6,226 bases of DNA from Acidobacteriota bacterium (GTDB lineage: Bacteria > Acidobacteriota > Blastocatellia > Pyrinomonadales > Pyrinomonadaceae), in NCBI GenBank assembly GCA_020199975.1, contig JAIVJP010000092.1, positions 1 through 6,226 on the forward strand, written 5' to 3'. The notes under the pieces were generated by a model. That model was not told the DNA's origin. It was given only the letters and a program-made list of their open reading frames with translations, and searched no databases. Positions 1 to 5,859 of this stretch are shown here, one piece after another. The position numbers were made by a program, and so were the translations under genes. Each line of letters begins with the position of its first letter. The stretch's first letter is position 1.

Positions 1-1476
1 CAGTATGCGAGCGTACTCCGTATAGCGCTTCTCCTGCCCCACCCACCGATCTAGCTGCGCAAAAATGCGTTTCACGTCGTCATCGCGTCCCGCTTCGAGA
101 TCTTCTTTGGAAAACTTCTTCGGCTGCGTTAACCAGAGCTGGCGTTGTCGCTCTATTCGCCGTCGCAACCCCACCAGTTCTTCCTTCAGTTCAACCAGAT
201 TGGTTTGCCAGGTCGTTCGCCGCGGGTCGAGCGTATTGAAAAATGCGTCAGTCAACGCGCGACGAAGCGGCGATGACAGATCCTTGCGCTGGAGTTGAGC
301 CAACAGTATCTGAAGCAGATTGAGGTTACTATCACGCAAGTGGATCGAAGCTCGTTCGTTACCGTCGAAATCAAGTAGCGCTGTTGGATAATCGGTGCTT
401 TGGCCTTTCAGATAATAGGAGTCTCGCGTCGTCGAAGTAATTAGCGGAACCAAGGGATAAATGCTCTTAATTGAATAGTCTAGGAGTAGCCTTCGTTTAG
501 TAACGACGTGATGTCCTCCACCCGCCGAGCTGCCGAGTAACTTCACGAGATTGTAGCCCTGGCTGTAGACGCGTTCATCGGTATTGATGCCGTGGTCAGA
601 AACCAGGATCAACGCGGTTTCATCGGCCCTTGACGACTTTTGAATTGCCATCCAGATCTGGCCAACTACGGAATCGATCTGCTTCAAAGCAAACGTGTGT
701 GATTCGCGATCATTATTGTGATGAGCGACGTGGTCGAAGTCCGTCATCACGAGCTCGGCATAGCGGACCTGTTGGTCGTCGATCTTTTCGATTACATCCC
801 TCAGCAATTGCTCGGGAACGGAGTTTCGGATATCCAGTCCCATGGTCCATTCATCAAATAGTTCCTTAGGTCCCCGCTTGAGTTTATTTTCCAGGCTCTT
901 TTGAAAGGTGATTAGTCGGCCACCGCGCTGAAACAGAGACATGCCCACGTAACGCTCCTGGTGCGGATAGGCGTCTGTAAGCAGCGGAATCGCCAGTGAA
1001 TCGAGCACCTCAACCGCCGGCATGTCCACTCGGACGCCGCCGATGCGGGCAATGAAGAAGGGAATGAAGTTGAGGTAGTCATAAGCATGGAGCGTGTAGC
1101 GATCAAATTCTACATTGCCCTTGATCTGTAGGTGCTGGCCCGTCTCCAGCAAAGACCATGAAGGCGCGGACAGACTCAAACCGCGCACGTAGAAGTTGGC
1201 GAGCCGGGTACCTCGTTGATAAAAAACATGTTCGATCCAGGGAAGCTGGCTCTTGCCCGTTCGGGGGTCACGTTCGCGCACCAGTCTGTCAACATAAGCT
1301 GGAGGCAGGCCATCGCACTTGATAATCACAAGACGTTGAACCTGCGCGAGACCAGGAACGGCCGAGAAAAGGACCAGGGCAACCGCCGCGAGAAAAGGCG
1401 ACCGCAAGAATCGAGGAAACCCCTGGACCGCTGGAGCAAGACTCCGAGTATGACGGAATTTACAGAGCCAATACAT
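1..1476 (-). CDS. Secreted alkaline-phosphatase-superfamily enzyme (type I phosphodiesterase/nucleotide pyrophosphatase-like), C-terminus cut by the window edge
   Basis: A frame with no stop codon runs from the ATG at 1476 to base 1, giving 492 residues with the C-terminus missing. Residues 1-44 look like a signal peptide: basic stretch to R25, hydrophobic core at about 27-40, possible cleavage after GLA at 42-44, so the enzyme should act outside the cytoplasmic membrane. The superfamily's metal and nucleophile motifs appear in order: D55 in VIIKCDGLPP, a probable nucleophile S103 in SLSAPSW (Thr or Ser in this family), D248 and H252 in DFDHVAHH, D294 and H295 in SDHG, and H322 or H323 in GGGHH. 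These are the two-zinc ligands of phosphodiesterase/phosphatase members, so phosphoester hydrolysis is expected; the substrate is unknown. Beyond the core, about 150 residues of charged helical sequence follow, including a likely coiled coil near 420-450. The start lies 2 bases after the stop of the upstream gene, which suggests translational coupling. A sulfatase or phosphopentomutase-type relative is less likely. Confidence 0.88.
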   Translation of the reverse strand, partial: MYWLCKFRHTRSLAPAVQGFPRFLRSPFLAAVALVLFSAVPGLAQVQRLVIIKCDGLPPAYVDRLVRERDPRTGKSQLPWIEHVFYQRGTRLANFYVRGLSLSAPSWSLLETGQHLQIKGNVEFDRYTLHAYDYLNFIPFFIARIGGVRVDMPAVEVLDSLAIPLLTDAYPHQERYVGMSLFQRGGRLITFQKSLENKLKRGPKELFDEWTMGLDIRNSVPEQLLRDVIEKIDDQQVRYAELVMTDFDHVAHHNNDRESHTFALKQIDSVVGQIWMAIQKSSRADETALILVSDHGINTDERVYSQGYNLVKLLGSSAGGGHHVVTKRRLLLDYSIKSIYPLVPLITSTTRDSYYLKGQSTDYPTALLDFDGNERASIHLRDSNLNLLQILLAQLQRKDLSSPLRRALTDAFFNTLDPRRTTWQTNLVELKEELVGLRRRIERQRQLWLTQPKKFSKEDLEAGRDDDVKRIFAQLDRWVGQEKRYTEYARIL

Positions 1477-1478
1477 GC

Positions 1479-2393
1479 TCACCGTTGCTCGACTCTGTTT
1501 GCGCCAGTTTTATTTGCCGACGAGGCCAGGGGATCTTCGGTGCCGGCCTTATTCGAATAGGAAACGACTATCGCTTTCCAGGCTGGATCGAGGCGCTTGT
1601 CCTCGGCGAGGCGCAGCAGTTCGTTTTTGGCCCTGCGCGTGTTCATCCGCGAAAGACCATCCAGACACGCACGGCGCGTATCACTGTCTTCCGTCAGCAT
1701 GAAGATCTTTACTGCAGCGCTCGCGGCTCCCGAATCAGCTTCGGCGGCATGCTGAACCAGGAACTGCAACGAGCGTTTCACGTCGTCGAGATTCCAGGCG
1801 ACCTCAACCTGCGGTGTTGATTTGGCAACCTGCTGCAAAAAGCGCGTGTGATAAGCCAGACGTCGAGACACGTCCAGCCTTGCTTCCATCTCCGGGCTCG
1901 CCTTTTCACGGTGCGCATATTTTCCAAACGAAAGAATGTTCGCCACTCGCAGGAGTATCTGTGCTGTTCGTCCATGCTCGAGGGGCACCATCTCGGCGCG
2001 CCGATCTCTGTCGAGCTTTGCGGGCAGGCCGTCGGCTCGCTGGGCATATGTCATCAGCGCTTCGTACTGGCCTTTCGCAAGTCTAGCTTCGACAGCAAGG
2101 TCGTTTTCCAGAGGGTTCAGCGAAACCTTTTCCAGTCGGCCGTCTATCTGATCACGAAGCTGCGGGTTGAGAGAGTCGTTTAGGGACAGCAGTAGTTTTA
2201 GTTGTGAATACGTTCTCAGCCGCGTGGGCTGGTTGATGTCCATGCCGCGTCTTCCGGTAACGAAGTCGAACACCGTTCGGCCGAGGAAGTACGACAGATC
2301 GCCAAAAGGCGAAAGTGCCAGCACGTTTTTGGTTACATCCTCCAACGCGGAAATCAACGAGCAGCATCGGAATCTTGGGATTGTCGAGGCCAT
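1479..2393 (-). CDS. C-terminal fragment of the broken secreted protein, HEAT-like
   Basis: The open frame starts formally at ATG 2393, but the first 16 or so residues overlap the central fragment out of frame. The meaningful part begins at about 2345 (LEDVTKNVLALSPFGDLSYF) and gives about 288 residues. It includes GRTVFDFVTGRRGMDINQP, a long helical region, WNLDDVKRSLQFLV, and a C-terminal HEAT-like unit: SDTRRACLDGLSRMNTRRAK followed by NELLRLAED, the pattern of paired helices with conserved Arg, Leu and Ala. HEAT-like solenoids usually bind proteins, so a scaffold or binding role is possible but not shown. The stop at 1481-1479 is 2 bases before the ATG of the phosphodiesterase gene, so translation of this fragment would support coupled translation of that gene even if the protein is broken. 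Confidence 0.65.
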   Translation of the reverse strand: MASTIPRFRCCSLISALEDVTKNVLALSPFGDLSYFLGRTVFDFVTGRRGMDINQPTRLRTYSQLKLLLSLNDSLNPQLRDQIDGRLEKVSLNPLENDLAVEARLAKGQYEALMTYAQRADGLPAKLDRDRRAEMVPLEHGRTAQILLRVANILSFGKYAHREKASPEMEARLDVSRRLAYHTRFLQQVAKSTPQVEVAWNLDDVKRSLQFLVQHAAEADSGAASAAVKIFMLTEDSDTRRACLDGLSRMNTRRAKNELLRLAEDKRLDPAWKAIVVSYSNKAGTEDPLASSANKTGANRVEQR

Positions 2394-3255
2394 AAAGAGC
2401 CAGCGGGATCAATTCCAGGGCTCGAGCGCCATCTGTTTCCCCAGTAACCGATCGGTTCTCAGCGTCGAAGTATCGTGCCTCTGAATAACCCTTCCAGTTC
2501 AGTAGCCGCTTATCTGACCAGGGAGCGGCGATGTTCAGAAACCGGCCATCATAAGGTTGGCCTTGCTTGGAGGCGAGATCAGTCTTTGCGACCCAAACCA
2601 TTGCATGGGTGGCACTACCGTCCGGCATTTGCAACGGTTCGAAATGAAGCGATTCGGCTTCTGCGCGCTGGCGTAGCAGTTCCCAGTTATGGCCGCGCTG
2701 ATCACGAATGCCGGTTAGTTGTTTCTGGTAGTAATGCGGCAGGTGCAAGTCATCGACGAGGCCGCCGAAGGCCGTGTGCGTTAGCAGGAGACGACCTTGA
2801 ATCTCCGCCATTTCAGAATCGGAGAAGGCAGCGGGGCCCTTCATCGCTTGATACAGTGCCAGCACGGAAAGGGCGCGAATGATGTGCGACTTCCGATAGT
2901 CGGCAAGGTTGCGACGGTATGTTTCGCTCGAAGCCTTAACTGGTGCGCCGTAAGGATCAATCAGGACATTCTTCAGAGCGGTCCAGAAAACTTTTTCCCA
3001 GACTTGGCGTTCGGGAGCAGCCAGATCCATCACCGGCGGCGGAGCCTTTCCGGATGCCCTCTTTCTATTTCCGATCCTCGTGTAGAGAAAAGGGATGGCG
3101 CCGGCCACTCGCTGTTTGATCGTGGGTCGTGTGTAAGTCAAAGGCCAGAGATAACGCAGACGGTCGTTCTCAGGGTCCAAATCAGCGAGCGTATCGCGCA
3201 AGACACTTACCAGAGGAACCCACTTTTGCTCTGCCTCGATGCGTAGGCCCTCCAT
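2152..3255 (-). CDS. Central fragment of the broken secreted protein
   Basis: The frame starts formally at ATG 3255, but the meaningful sequence begins at about 3276 (LITIHARMEGLR) and ends at about 2347 (LLVDFR). The real part therefore covers about 310 residues, and the last 65 or so residues of the open frame (after VDFR) are out-of-frame noise. Visible stretches include VPLVSVLRDTLADLDPENDR, then RYLWPLTYTRP, a helical middle with many Leu/Ala/Arg, and ALELIPLALYGLDNPKIPM just before the second frame change. The composition is that of a soluble, mostly alpha-helical extracytoplasmic domain. I see no catalytic motif. On its own this fragment would lack a signal peptide and would stay in the cytoplasm. 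Confidence 0.6.
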   Translation of the reverse strand: MEGLRIEAEQKWVPLVSVLRDTLADLDPENDRLRYLWPLTYTRPTIKQRVAGAIPFLYTRIGNRKRASGKAPPPVMDLAAPERQVWEKVFWTALKNVLIDPYGAPVKASSETYRRNLADYRKSHIIRALSVLALYQAMKGPAAFSDSEMAEIQGRLLLTHTAFGGLVDDLHLPHYYQKQLTGIRDQRGHNWELLRQRAEAESLHFEPLQMPDGSATHAMVWVAKTDLASKQGQPYDGRFLNIAAPWSDKRLLNWKGYSEARYFDAENRSVTGETDGARALELIPLALYGLDNPKIPMLLVDFRVGGCNQKRAGTFAFWRSVVLPRPNGVRLRYRKTRHGHQPAHAAENVFTTKTTAVPKRLSQPAAS

Positions 3256-3272
3256 ACGGGCATGGATTGTGA

Positions 3273-3506
3273 TCAGTCGGCACCATTTGCAACAGGCACT
3301 CTTTCAAGGCGAAACAGGTTTGTTGTAGCACTGGAATCTGAAGCGACTTCACCCTGGCCCATGACGGTTTGGGCCCGAGAGGCAATCTGCGCTAACGGTG
3401 AAAACAGGAAAAGGAGGGGTAGAAAGATATAGCCGAAACGGCTAATGCTTCTGAGACCTCTAAGCGGACGAAGTCTTATCGTTTTGTCATCCCTGGTGAT
3501 TTTCAA
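3273..3506 (-). CDS. N-terminal fragment of the broken secreted protein (signal peptide piece)
   Basis: This piece encodes about 77 residues: a basic N-terminus, a hydrophobic stretch of about 18 residues (YIFLPLLFLFSPLAQIA), a possible signal-peptidase site at SRA, and the beginning of the mature chain (TTNLFRLERVPVANGAD). It then stops at TGA 3275-3273. The next frame continues without a gap in sense, so this stop is almost certainly a frameshift artefact or mutation. An AAGGA lies 13 bases upstream of TTG 3506, which is a weak and rather distant ribosome binding site. The frame stays open to a TTG at 3608, but that codon directly abuts a GGAG and would make an unusually long pre-signal region. 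About 185 bases separate it from the protease stop, longer than within a tight operon. Confidence 0.55.
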   Translation of the reverse strand: MKITRDDKTIRLRPLRGLRSISRFGYIFLPLLFLFSPLAQIASRAQTVMGQGEVASDSSATTNLFRLERVPVANGAD

Positions 3507-3691
3507 ACCTCGTTCGAATTCCTTCTGATGATGCAGTCTTCCTGCGCTGGCAGTTCTCAACTTCGCGACATCTTCAGTTAAAGCAACTGCCTCCGTCGTA
3601 TTCAGCAACTCCTATGCCGCCGAACACGAATCAAGCCAATATACCATTAGTCCATCTTTGACGGGGTAAGTTTTGCTAAGGCATATGTGAA

Positions 3692-5311
3692 CTAGTGCGG
3701 TGCTAGAGCGGCGTGAGCATTCTGCTGGGAGGTAGCAGCTTCGGCATCTTTGCCGTCCTTTTCAGCGGGGACAGTCCATCCGGCGCGCTCGAGAAGCGCT
3801 AGCCCATAACGAATGGGAACTGCGAAGTTTGACGCTTGGTTTTCGGTAAAGACTGCGAAATTTACCCCGATCACGCGTCCCGAAGGCCCAAAGAGTGGCG
3901 CTCCCGATCCACCCTCGGCTGTGCGGGCGTCGTAAGCAATACGTCGGACGTCAAGGTCAGTGATATTTCCTTGGGTCGTAAGCGGTTGAATACGTCTGTT
4001 TTGCGCAAGATACCCGAGGAGGGAATCCAGAGAGCCATAGCGTTGCTGGATACCGCGCGACTCGGCGTCATCGAGCAGGGCCAGCAAGCGATCAGGCCCC
4101 GAAGGGTAGCCCATCATCACCACCGTCTTACCGACCTCGATCGCGTTTTCGTCTCGTTCCAGTGGAAGGACAGGAATTTGAGTAGGTATCTCCTTGCTGT
4201 CCAGCGAGCAGACGGCGAGGTCGACTCCCTGCCCGGCAAGCTTAAACTTTAGTCCAATTGGCTGGGGGTAATCAGGAAAATAAGCGTTGAGTTTTTTGAG
4301 TCGCGGCTGCCCTCTGACGCTGCCACCTAAACTTTGTGCGCGATCGTCAGCGCGCCACGGTTGCGCGATGTGGCGGTTCGTTACAACAAAACCATCGCCC
4401 ACATAAAACCCGCTACCGACGAATTCATACTCCGCGATCGCCGCTTTGCCTTCCGGCGTGAGCGCTTGCGGATCACCGCTGCTCTGAACAGTTCCCCCGC
4501 TTTCGTTCATCTGTGCTTCCGGATAGCGCAACGGGCGGCCGGTTCCCGATTCCACATAGTAGAAAGAACCGGCGATCAAGCAGACGCCGCTGCCATAGTC
4601 ACTGCGCAGTTTCACGGCAAGCGAAAGACTGTCGCGAATCTCTTTGTTAGAGCGGCCCAGGTCCGTGAGCGTGTCGTTGGTCTTCAAAACCTGATCCTTC
4701 ATCGAGGTGAGCTGCGCACGTTGGTCGTCGATCAGCCGTCGGCTGCGCTGCATCTCTTTAAACATCGAGAATCCGATGTAAAGAATACCGCCCACAAGTG
4801 CCAACGCTATGGCCAGTGTTATCAGTTTTGTGCTTGGCTTTATTTCTCGGACCAACTCGCGCGTGAACTCGCGCAGGAAGACCTTCGCATCGTCACGCCT
4901 GGCCGTGGCCGCGGATTCAATAGCGGCCTGTTCGATGAAAGGCGCGACGTGCGTTTCCCTGGAAGCGGCTGAGACGACGGCGGGTAATGAACGGATCGGA
5001 AAAAACTGTAGCGCTAGCTTTGATGGTGGGATCTGAACTTCATCCCCATCGCGGATTTCCGCGTTAGTTTCCAGGGGCTGACCGTTGTGGATTAGCTTGA
5101 GCGAACCATCAAAGGCGGCAACTCGGTAAGCTCCATTGGTGCGAGCCAGTTCTATTACCAGGCCGTCGCTGTCGGGTCTTTTCGGTAGATCGGACATTCG
5201 CAGACGTAGGGCGCAGTTGTCGCAACTACCAATCCGAATGCGCTCGTCGGTTAGCACTTCGGTGTGCTTGTCGTCACCGGAGGAGATGTGGATAACGAGG
5301 CCGGTTGCCAT
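3692..5311 (-). CDS. Membrane-anchored trypsin-like serine protease with N-terminal FHA-like domain
   Basis: Intact frame of 539 residues. Residues 1-105 resemble an FHA fold: RIRIG at 24-28, ALRLR at 34-38, HNGQPL at 75-80 and the ending RDGDEVQI. One transmembrane helix follows at about 162-183, then a coiled-coil stalk at about 187-235. The protease domain covers about 295-510 with a full triad: H314 in TNRHIA, D364 in VDLAVC, and S469 in GGSGAPLF, followed by GRVIGVNFAVF and NFAVPI as in HtrA-type and other PF13365 proteases. No PDZ domain is present. The expected topology is FHA-like domain in the cytoplasm and protease outside, so it should cleave envelope or secreted substrates, which are unknown. 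The start is the ATG at 5311, directly preceding the FHA strand MATGLVIHI; no convincing Shine-Dalgarno precedes it. It is the first gene of the minus-strand run and probably drives the unit from the 5312-5859 intergenic region. The C-terminal tail (about 514-539) is charged and Ala-rich, and dispensable-looking. Confidence 0.9.
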   Translation of the reverse strand: MATGLVIHISSGDDKHTEVLTDERIRIGSCDNCALRLRMSDLPKRPDSDGLVIELARTNGAYRVAAFDGSLKLIHNGQPLETNAEIRDGDEVQIPPSKLALQFFPIRSLPAVVSAASRETHVAPFIEQAAIESAATARRDDAKVFLREFTRELVREIKPSTKLITLAIALALVGGILYIGFSMFKEMQRSRRLIDDQRAQLTSMKDQVLKTNDTLTDLGRSNKEIRDSLSLAVKLRSDYGSGVCLIAGSFYYVESGTGRPLRYPEAQMNESGGTVQSSGDPQALTPEGKAAIAEYEFVGSGFYVGDGFVVTNRHIAQPWRADDRAQSLGGSVRGQPRLKKLNAYFPDYPQPIGLKFKLAGQGVDLAVCSLDSKEIPTQIPVLPLERDENAIEVGKTVVMMGYPSGPDRLLALLDDAESRGIQQRYGSLDSLLGYLAQNRRIQPLTTQGNITDLDVRRIAYDARTAEGGSGAPLFGPSGRVIGVNFAVFTENQASNFAVPIRYGLALLERAGWTVPAEKDGKDAEAATSQQNAHAALAPH

Positions 5312-5517
5312 AAAAACTGAGGATCGAAAACCTATCGCTTACATTAATTCGGGCGCCCGCGTCAGACCGCTCAGCCCTAAGCTCGCGGTCTTCCAGAGCG
5401 GTCGCCCTCAGGCCCTCATTCTACATCGTATCTTCAGTGCTTAGCAAAACAAACAGTTTGAGGCTCCTTGGAATGGCCCGACGAGCACCCCAGCGAGGCT
5501 GCCGCGCCGGGCACCCC
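5312..5517. other. Non-coding upstream region of the protease unit
   Basis: This is the left part of a 548-base stretch without a convincing gene. On the minus strand it should hold the promoter and 5' untranslated leader of the protease unit. It contains a small inverted repeat, GACCGCTC at 5365-5372 with GAGCGGTC at 5396-5403 (8 bp, 23-base spacer), and the palindrome GGGCGCCC at 5351-5358. Either could affect the leader, but neither is a recognised regulatory motif. Short open frames here and across the hairpins have no protein-like character. Confidence 0.5.
5425..5452 (-). promoter_or_regulatory. Candidate sigma70-type promoter for the protease unit
   Basis: On the minus strand TTGTTT (5452-5447) and TACGAT (5430-5425) are separated by 16 bases. 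Matches to consensus are partial (about 3/6 and 4/6). It lies about 115 bases upstream of the protease ATG, in the expected place. Such pairs arise by chance, so this is only a candidate. Confidence 0.22.
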
Positions 5518-5608
5518 GCCTTGTCGCCGCTTTAGTATGATGATGTTAAGCCTTGGTCTACATATTCCCATTGGCTTTCGCTTGGCAGATCAAAAGCGGC
5601 GACAAGGC
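5518..5608. repeat. Inverted repeat with 16-bp perfect arms (stem-loop 1 of the intergenic region)
   Basis: The arms GCCTTGTCGCCGCTTT at 5518-5533 and AAAGCGGCGACAAGGC at 5593-5608 are perfect reverse complements. The 59-base spacer contains a further 5-bp pair, AAGCC at 5548-5552 with GGCTT at 5573-5577. No T-tract follows on either strand, so a simple intrinsic terminator is unlikely. It sits between divergent genes and only 20 bases from the second inverted repeat. Confidence 0.85.
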
Positions 5609-5628
5609 ACCGCACTACAAAGTTTTTG

Positions 5629-5787
5629 TACTGGTTCAGTTTCGCCATAAGCCGTGCAAGGCAGCTAAGCTATCGTCGCTACGGCTTCGCCGCCCGGTGG
5701 TCATTCCTACTCCGACCATCAAGCGGCATAGCCGTAGCGACGACCGGAGGCCTGTTTCGCATCGCTTATTGCGAAACTGAACCAGTA
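5629..5787. repeat. Long nested inverted repeat of about 159 bases (stem-loop 2), possible MITE-like or REPIN-like element
   Basis: Outer arms 5629-5652 (beginning TACTGGTTCAGTTTCGC) and 5764-5787 (ending GCGAAACTGAACCAGTA) are complementary over 24 bp with one mismatch. Inside them TCGTCGCTACGGCT at 5673-5686 pairs perfectly with AGCCGTAGCGACGA at 5730-5743, then GCCGC at 5689-5693 with GCGGC at 5723-5727, and GGTGGTC at 5696-5702 with GACCATC at 5714-5720 (one G-T pair). An 11-base apical loop remains at 5703-5713. The segments between the outer and inner stems (5653-5672 and 5744-5763) also pair partly. The whole can therefore fold into one nearly continuous hairpin on either strand. No transposase and no clear target-site duplication is seen. 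Confidence 0.85.
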
Positions 5788-5806
5788 CCAAAGTTTGCGA
5801 GCCTTA

Positions 5807-5834
5807 TTTCAAGCACCCTGCTTCGTGTTAGCAT
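5807..5834 (+). promoter_or_regulatory. Candidate promoter for the ferredoxin-domain gene
   Basis: TTTCAA (5807-5812) and TAGCAT (5829-5834) are separated by 16 bases and lie between the large hairpin and the ATG at 5860, leaving a leader of about 20 bases. Consensus matches are weak; position is the main support. Confidence 0.2.
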
Positions 5835-5859
5835 AAGCTTCGTCGCGGGTTGGAATTCA

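Larger units (their letters stand above)
1479..3506 (-). pseudogene. Secreted alpha-helical protein with HEAT-like C-terminus, reading frame broken by two indels
   Basis: Three consecutive open frames on the minus strand read as one protein of about 675 residues once two frame changes are allowed. The first piece (3506-3276) ends at a TGA at 3275-3273, immediately after VPVANGAD. Shifting back one base there continues as LITIHARMEGLR and runs to LLVDFR at 2347. From 2345 a different frame continues as LEDVTKNVLALSPFGDLSYF and runs to the TGA at 1481-1479. The outer two pieces share the same frame, so the two shifts cancel. The N-terminus carries a signal peptide (basic region, then a hydrophobic run FLPLLFLF, possible cleavage after SRA), implying secretion. 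I recognise the protein as resembling secreted helical proteins of Acidobacteriota but know no function. It lies between an intact protease gene and an intact phosphodiesterase gene, with 2 bases to the latter. Either the gene is decaying or the sequence has errors. The start is uncertain: TTG at 3506 gives a plausible signal peptide, whereas TTG at 3608 would put about 55 residues before the hydrophobic core. Confidence 0.65.

Noticed and set aside
912..1106. Minus-strand open frame of 64 residues
   Set aside because: It is out of frame within the phosphodiesterase gene, whose frame is continuous and carries all metal motifs.
2340..2360. Programmed +1 frameshift site
   Set aside because: I see no rare-codon or stop-codon slippery context and no internal Shine-Dalgarno at the correct distance. 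A second, opposite lesion upstream makes mutation or error the simpler reading.
2797..3246. Plus-strand open frame of 149 residues
   Set aside because: It is antisense to the protein-like central fragment of the secreted protein and shows no motif or ribosome binding site.
3612..3691. Promoter between the protease and the secreted-protein gene (TATATT-like hexamer on the minus strand)
   Set aside because: A -10-like hexamer is visible, but no acceptable -35 element stands at the right distance. The evidence is too weak to list.
4334..4972. Plus-strand open frame of 212 residues
   Set aside because: It lies wholly inside the protease gene on the other strand, and its translation shows no domain-like pattern. 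The minus-strand frame has a full catalytic triad and a transmembrane helix.
5468..5780. Two overlapping plus-strand open frames (5468-5650 and 5553-5780)
   Set aside because: They run through the inverted repeats, so the translations are products of palindromic DNA. Neither has a convincing start site or protein-like composition.
5518..5787. Intrinsic (rho-independent) terminators
   Set aside because: The stems are much longer than usual, no run of T follows on either strand, and both flanking genes are transcribed away from the region, so no terminator is needed there.
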